Shown one piece after another: positions 61,259 through 64,000 of a DNA stretch of 64,000 nucleotides. A program made the translations under genes and the position numbers. How positions within the stretch are numbered: position 1 is the first letter of the stretch; each line of letters begins with the position of its first letter. The notes beneath the pieces were generated by a model. That model searched no databases. It saw only the letters and a list, made by a program, of their open reading frames with translations, and had not been told where the DNA came from. Source of the DNA: an uncultured Eubacteriales bacterium (GTDB lineage Bacteria > Bacillota > Clostridia > Oscillospirales > CAG-272); contig CASGAQ010000001.1 of NCBI GenBank assembly GCA_949299535.1, positions 67,886 through 131,885 of the forward strand, given 5' to 3'.

Positions 61259-62302
61259 TTATTCGCCTATGTTGAGCGAATGTACCGTAGCGCAGGAATT
61301 TGCAATAACGTTGTCTGTGGGAATATAGATAGCGTCTACGCCGGCTTCGCTGAGAGCGATAAATGCTGCATGGATATCATTTATATCGCCAAGACCTTTT
61401 TCGACGAAATTATATCCTTTTTCGTTGCAGTATTTTTTAGCCATGTTTATCTGGAAAACGGAGTTTGTTTCGGCAGATGTATAGAGAAGTCCTATCGTGA
61501 TGTCTTCAGAGTCGAGTATCTCTGCTATAAGCTCGATCTGTTTTTCAACGGGGTTGATATCGGAAACACCGCATACGTTGCCGCCGGAGACTTCCATAGA
61601 CTGAACAAGGCCTGCGTCAACGGGGTTAGTAACAGCGTTGAAGATAACGGGAATTTTGGATTCTCTTGTAGCTTCTGCCGCAGCCTGAGATGATGATGTT
61701 GCGATAGTATAGATGAGGTCCACGTTTTTGTTTACGAAGTTTTCAGCAATGGTTACATTGTTGGAAGTTTCGTTGCTTGCGTTCTGGTTATCGATAGCGA
61801 CAGTCTTGCCTGCCTGGCTCATACGAACTGATATCTGATCGATAAAGCCTATGTTGCACTGGTCAAGAGCTACATGCTGCGTGAGCTGAAGGATACCGAT
61901 CGTAAAATCAGCGCCGCTTTCTACGATTGCGGACTCAACGCGAGTAACTTCGTTAGAAGATTCGCCGGTCGCGCGGGAAGTGATGGATTCGGGAATTGTA
62001 ATACCTATCTGTTCTGCAACCGCACTATTGACAGTGAGCGCGGGGTTGGGGTCTGTCTGAACGGACATTTTGGAAATATCCGAAATGCCGAGAAGGACGT
62101 CTGCCGCCATATCGCCCGCTTTAACTCCGAGACTGTAATAATCGACGCCGTATGTAGCTACGCCGCATGTGGAGTTCATGCCGCTTTCACCGCATACGAT
62201 GGGGATATTGTAACCTTCTTCGGAGCTGCAAGATGTCATGGAAAGAGTGCCGGCTATAAGTGCCGCTGCGGCGATAAGGCTGAGAAACTTTTTGATTTTC
62301 AT
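61259..62302 (-). CDS. Circularly permuted TrpX-type substrate-binding lipoprotein
   Basis: A 347-residue ABC_sub_bind (COG2984) protein. Signal peptide and lipobox MTSC end at Cys25. Residues 31-112 (NIPIVCGESGM, ATYGVDYYSLGVKAGDMAADVL, ITIPES) match the segment that normally forms the C-terminal quarter. Residues about 132-347 (FTIGILQLTQHVALDQ, NVDLIYTIATSSSQAAAE, AVTNPVDAGLV, GVSDINPVEKQIELI, DAIYIPTDNVIANS) match the normal N-terminal part, and the protein ends exactly where the IPIVCGES segment should follow. A 20-residue linker joins the halves. The order is signal-B-A instead of signal-A-B. The family is certain; the permutation is read directly. GGAG fixes the ATG. Confidence 0.9.
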   Translation of the reverse strand: MKIKKFLSLIAAAALIAGTLSMTSCSSEEGYNIPIVCGESGMNSTCGVATYGVDYYSLGVKAGDMAADVLLGISDISKMSVQTDPNPALTVNSAVAEQIGITIPESITSRATGESSNEVTRVESAIVESGADFTIGILQLTQHVALDQCNIGFIDQISVRMSQAGKTVAIDNQNASNETSNNVTIAENFVNKNVDLIYTIATSSSQAAAEATRESKIPVIFNAVTNPVDAGLVQSMEVSGGNVCGVSDINPVEKQIELIAEILDSEDITIGLLYTSAETNSVFQINMAKKYCNEKGYNFVEKGLGDINDIHAAFIALSEAGVDAIYIPTDNVIANSCATVHSLNIGE

Positions 62303-62335
62303 AGTTGTTCTCCTGCACGTTTTAATAAGATTTCA

Positions 62336-62452
62336 TTATATCTTCGCCGGTAAAAAGCGCGCGCATAAAAAAACAAAAAATCCGTGCAAACTGCACGGAA
62401 GACGATTCGTGAGATCATTCTGTTCTGCGCCGCTTTCATATGCGTCGCTCAT
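62336..62452 (-). CDS. Second small leader ORF (38 codons) crossing the terminator
   Basis: ATG at 62452 overlaps the stop of the first leader ORF as TAATG. The frame MSDAYESGAEQNDLTNRLPC continues through the terminator hairpin (62398-62382) and ends at TAA 62338-62336. It has no separate Shine-Dalgarno, so it would be made by re-initiation. A ribosome moving along it would open the terminator. It may instead be an accidental frame in a conserved RNA. Confidence 0.35.
   Translation of the reverse strand: MSDAYESGAEQNDLTNRLPCSLHGFFVFLCARFLPAKI
62373..62398 (-). terminator. Intrinsic terminator in the leader of the ABC operon
   Basis: Minus strand CCGTGCA-GTT-TGCACGG followed by ATTTTTTGTTTTTTT, 71 bp before the binding-protein ATG and about 230 nt after the promoter. 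Since the promoter lies upstream of it, it must be read through for expression: an attenuator. Confidence 0.8.
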
Positions 62453-62565
62453 TAAAGCCGAAAAGCTTTCAAAATGATAACGGTCGGACCCGCCGCGATC
62501 TGCTCCCACGGAGCTTTTCTCTCATGATAGAAGTCCGCGAAAAAACGAGTGGAACGCACAGACAT
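62452..62565 (-). CDS. First small leader ORF (37 codons) of the ABC operon
   Basis: ATG at 62565 has AGGG four bases upstream. The peptide begins MSVRSTRFFADFYHERKAPW, has a single Trp at codon 20, and ends in a hydrophobic, Arg-containing tail; stop TAA 62454-62452. The RNA also folds: CGGAC pairs with GUCCG and GCUCC-GUG-GGAGC forms a hairpin within it. An overlapping +1 frame gives an 18-residue peptide with six Arg. A tryptophan- or peptide-sensing attenuator is plausible for a TrpXYZ-like operon, but unproven. Confidence 0.4.
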   Translation of the reverse strand: MSVRSTRFFADFYHERKAPWEQIAAGPTVIILKAFRL

Positions 62566-62626
62566 TCGCCCTGCGCGACAATAATGCTTTTTATAATGAA
62601 TATATAATGATATAATTGTGAAATAT

Positions 62627-62655
62627 ATTATACCCTGCGTTCACAAAAAAGTCAA
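62627..62655 (-). promoter_or_regulatory. Promoter of the ABC operon leader
   Basis: Minus strand TTGACT (62655-62650), 17-base spacer, TATAAT (62632-62627). It overlaps the end of the methyltransferase gene and sets a leader of about 320 nt. Confidence 0.75.
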
Positions 62656-63512
62656 GGGTTTTTAATTTTCTTGTAAACAAATAATTCAACGTCTATTTTT
62701 GTGGAAAGTGACGAAAGGGATAAGAGTTTTTCCTTGTCGTTTAGGGATGTGCGGTAAAAATAAGGCGTCATTGCGAAAAGATTTTGAATGTCTTCGCGGC
62801 TTTCAAGAGTTATGTCATATGAGAGCGTTCTTTCTTCCGCAAGCGAGAAAAGACTTGTCGGCAGATCACGGCGGCCCTCGTTTTCATACGCGGAGTCGTA
62901 TATGGCGCGTTTCAATCCCATAAGATGTTCTTTGCCGGCGCCGACGAGAAAAAGCACGCCGCAGTCTTTGAGTACGCGAGCATATTCTTTTTCGGCGCAG
63001 GGAGAGAATATCGTCGTCACCGCGTCCATGCTTTCGGGCTGAACGGGAAGTGAGAACACACTTGCCACTCCGTAAAACGTTCTTTCGTCAAAGCCTTTGC
63101 GCGCCACGGCTTTTGCACCGGTTTTGACGCCTGCTTTCGAAAGGTCGAATCCGTAGACCAAGCGGTCTGTATTTTCCGCCATTTTGTTAGTGTAATATCC
63201 TTCTCCGCAGCCTGCGTCGAGTATTTTTGCAGGTGAGGCGCCTACATACTCGTCAATAAGCGCGTTTATCTGGTCTGCGATCTTGCTGTAATATCCTTTT
63301 GAAAGAAAAGCGTTTCTGGCGCGTATACATTCGTCGCTGTCACCGCCGGCTGCGTGCGATGTGTGCAGATTTATATAACCGTCGGAGGCAAAATCAAAAA
63401 GATGACGGCGCGCGCCGGTGCAGGCGGCGCTTTTTCCGTCCTCGGTCGGCAGAAGAGCTTTGCCGCAGACGGGACACATAAGAGTGTTTTCCATGATTTT
63501 TCCGTTTTTCAT
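62652..63512 (-). CDS. RlmA-type 23S rRNA guanine-N1 methyltransferase
   Basis: A 286-residue protein. The N-terminal zinc knuckle CPVCGKALL with the following ACTGARRHLFDFASDGYINLH and the SAM motif ILDAGCGEGYYTNKMA match RlmA(I)/RlmA(II), which methylate G745 or G748 of 23S rRNA; the latter subgroup confers tylosin resistance. The exact position cannot be told from sequence. Starts at 63512 or 63518 are both possible; AAAGG lies before them. Confidence 0.82.
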   Translation of the reverse strand: MKNGKIMENTLMCPVCGKALLPTEDGKSAACTGARRHLFDFASDGYINLHTSHAAGGDSDECIRARNAFLSKGYYSKIADQINALIDEYVGASPAKILDAGCGEGYYTNKMAENTDRLVYGFDLSKAGVKTGAKAVARKGFDERTFYGVASVFSLPVQPESMDAVTTIFSPCAEKEYARVLKDCGVLFLVGAGKEHLMGLKRAIYDSAYENEGRRDLPTSLFSLAEERTLSYDITLESREDIQNLFAMTPYFYRTSLNDKEKLLSLSSLSTKIDVELFVYKKIKNP

Positions 63513-63639
63513 AATCATTCGACCTTTTATCAATGAGAATTTACCATTATATTTTATCATGGCTGCAACACGCAGTCAAGATACCGTGTTTTTTACGGAC
63601 AGATTCATAAAAATGTGCAGAAAAAATTAGTTCGGTACC

Positions 63640-63668
63640 TTGACATTTTTTGCGAAAGGGTATAGAAT
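63640..63668 (+). promoter_or_regulatory. Promoter of the MarR-type gene
   Basis: TTGACA 63640-63645, 17-base spacer, TAGAAT 63663-63668; GGAAGGAG follows. Confidence 0.75.
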
Positions 63669-63721
63669 CATTGTAGCGCACTAAAGATCTAAATAAAAAA
63701 ACAGCGGGAAGGAGATTTTTT

Positions 63722-64000
63722 ATGAGCGAAAAAGATATATGCTCTGAAAATGAAAATACAGAGCAAAAAACGCGGGTCATATTCCTTATGGAAAGATACG
63801 CGCATTATATTTTTCATCGATTCTTTGAAAAACCCGGCAGAGACCGCGCTTTGCGCGTGCTTTATGAATCCGGCACCATAACACAGAAGGTATTTGCGGA
63901 GAAAATGAATATTCGTCCGTCGTCCTCAAGCGAGATACTTATGAAGATGGAGGGCGAGGGACTTATAACAAGGCTTCCGCATGACGAGGACAAGCGAAAC
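63722..64000 (+). CDS. MarR-family transcriptional regulator (N-terminal part, cut by window edge)
   Basis: A 93-residue N-terminal part with the winged HTH: LRVLYESGTITQKVFAEKMNIRPSSSSEILMKMEGEGLITR followed by LPHDEDKRN, the wing. This is the classic MarR DNA-binding region. The dimerisation C-terminus and any regulated transporter lie to the right of the window. AAGGAGA sits before the ATG. Confidence 0.85.
   Translation, partial: MSEKDICSENENTEQKTRVIFLMERYAHYIFHRFFEKPGRDRALRVLYESGTITQKVFAEKMNIRPSSSSEILMKMEGEGLITRLPHDEDKRN

Noticed and set aside
62303-62651. T-box in front of the ABC operon
   Set aside because: No AGGGTGGNACCGCG element and no recognisable Stem I motifs; the nearest run (GGCGGGTCCGACCG) does not match.

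Overview
This window reads as a chromosomal segment of a low-to-mid GC member of the Bacillota, most likely an anaerobic, gut-type Clostridia. The evidence is strong Shine-Dalgarno sites, intrinsic terminators with U-tracts, many TTGACA-N17-TATAAT promoters, TTG starts, the yicC-remA-gmk-rpoZ-priA-def-fmt-rsmB-rlmN-prpC-prkC-rsgA gene order, ECF vitamin-transporter S components, and spore-type proteins (YtvI-like, SpoIVFB-like, LysM-GH18). I see no rRNA, tRNA, CRISPR array or complete insertion sequence. The genus cannot be named from the sequence.

Layout. (1) 1-1960 is AT-rich accessory DNA: the C-terminal end of a serine recombinase, a DNA segment bounded by 20-bp inverted repeats that carries a perfect consensus promoter pointing left, then a Wzz-like capsule chain-length gene and a decayed ORF. 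It has the layout of a phase-variable (invertible) promoter caught in the OFF orientation. (2) 1964-4424: an esterase and mgtE, the latter behind a leader with a 27-codon uORF and a terminator/SD-sequestering stem. (3) 4487-16612, minus strand: a 12-gene housekeeping operon for ribosome maturation, protein formylation/deformylation, RNA modification, replication restart and Ser/Thr phosphorylation. (4) 16814-27007: GNAT, HtrA, a CpXC zinc protein plus OGG-type glycosylase, an EEP-family hydrolase, DUF6062, phosphofructokinase, sn-glycerol-1-phosphate dehydrogenase, CPBP protease and tadA. (5) 27214-35272: DUF3048 lipoprotein, polA, DUF4358-like lipoprotein, AraC regulator, then folT-folC under a tetrahydrofolate riboswitch. 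(6) 35448-43810: a complete histidine operon hisZGDCBHA-F-IE plus a PHP histidinol phosphatase, mostly joined by ATGA overlaps. (7) 43811-53526: a broken SGNH hydrolase, an XRE-type regulator, an ECF S component with an attenuator leader, an aminopeptidase/DUF896/cyclophilin/M50 block, a YtvI-like permease, a BspA-type lipoprotein, a spore-cortex-type glycosidase and a Vat-family acetyltransferase. (8) 53663-59286: an EF-G paralogue, a DUF1858 protein, trmK, a Nif3-like protein and cardiolipin synthase. (9) 59383-62655: a TrpXYZ-type ABC transporter. (10) 62652-64000: an RlmA-type methyltransferase and the start of a MarR regulator.

The strongest unusual observations are these. The TrpX-type binding protein (61259-62302) is circularly permuted: the segment that normally ends the family comes directly after the signal peptide, and the protein stops where that segment should begin. 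Its leader contains two tandem, TAATG-coupled small ORFs running into an intrinsic terminator. The other two are the invertible promoter at 199-355 and the uORF/terminator leader of mgtE.
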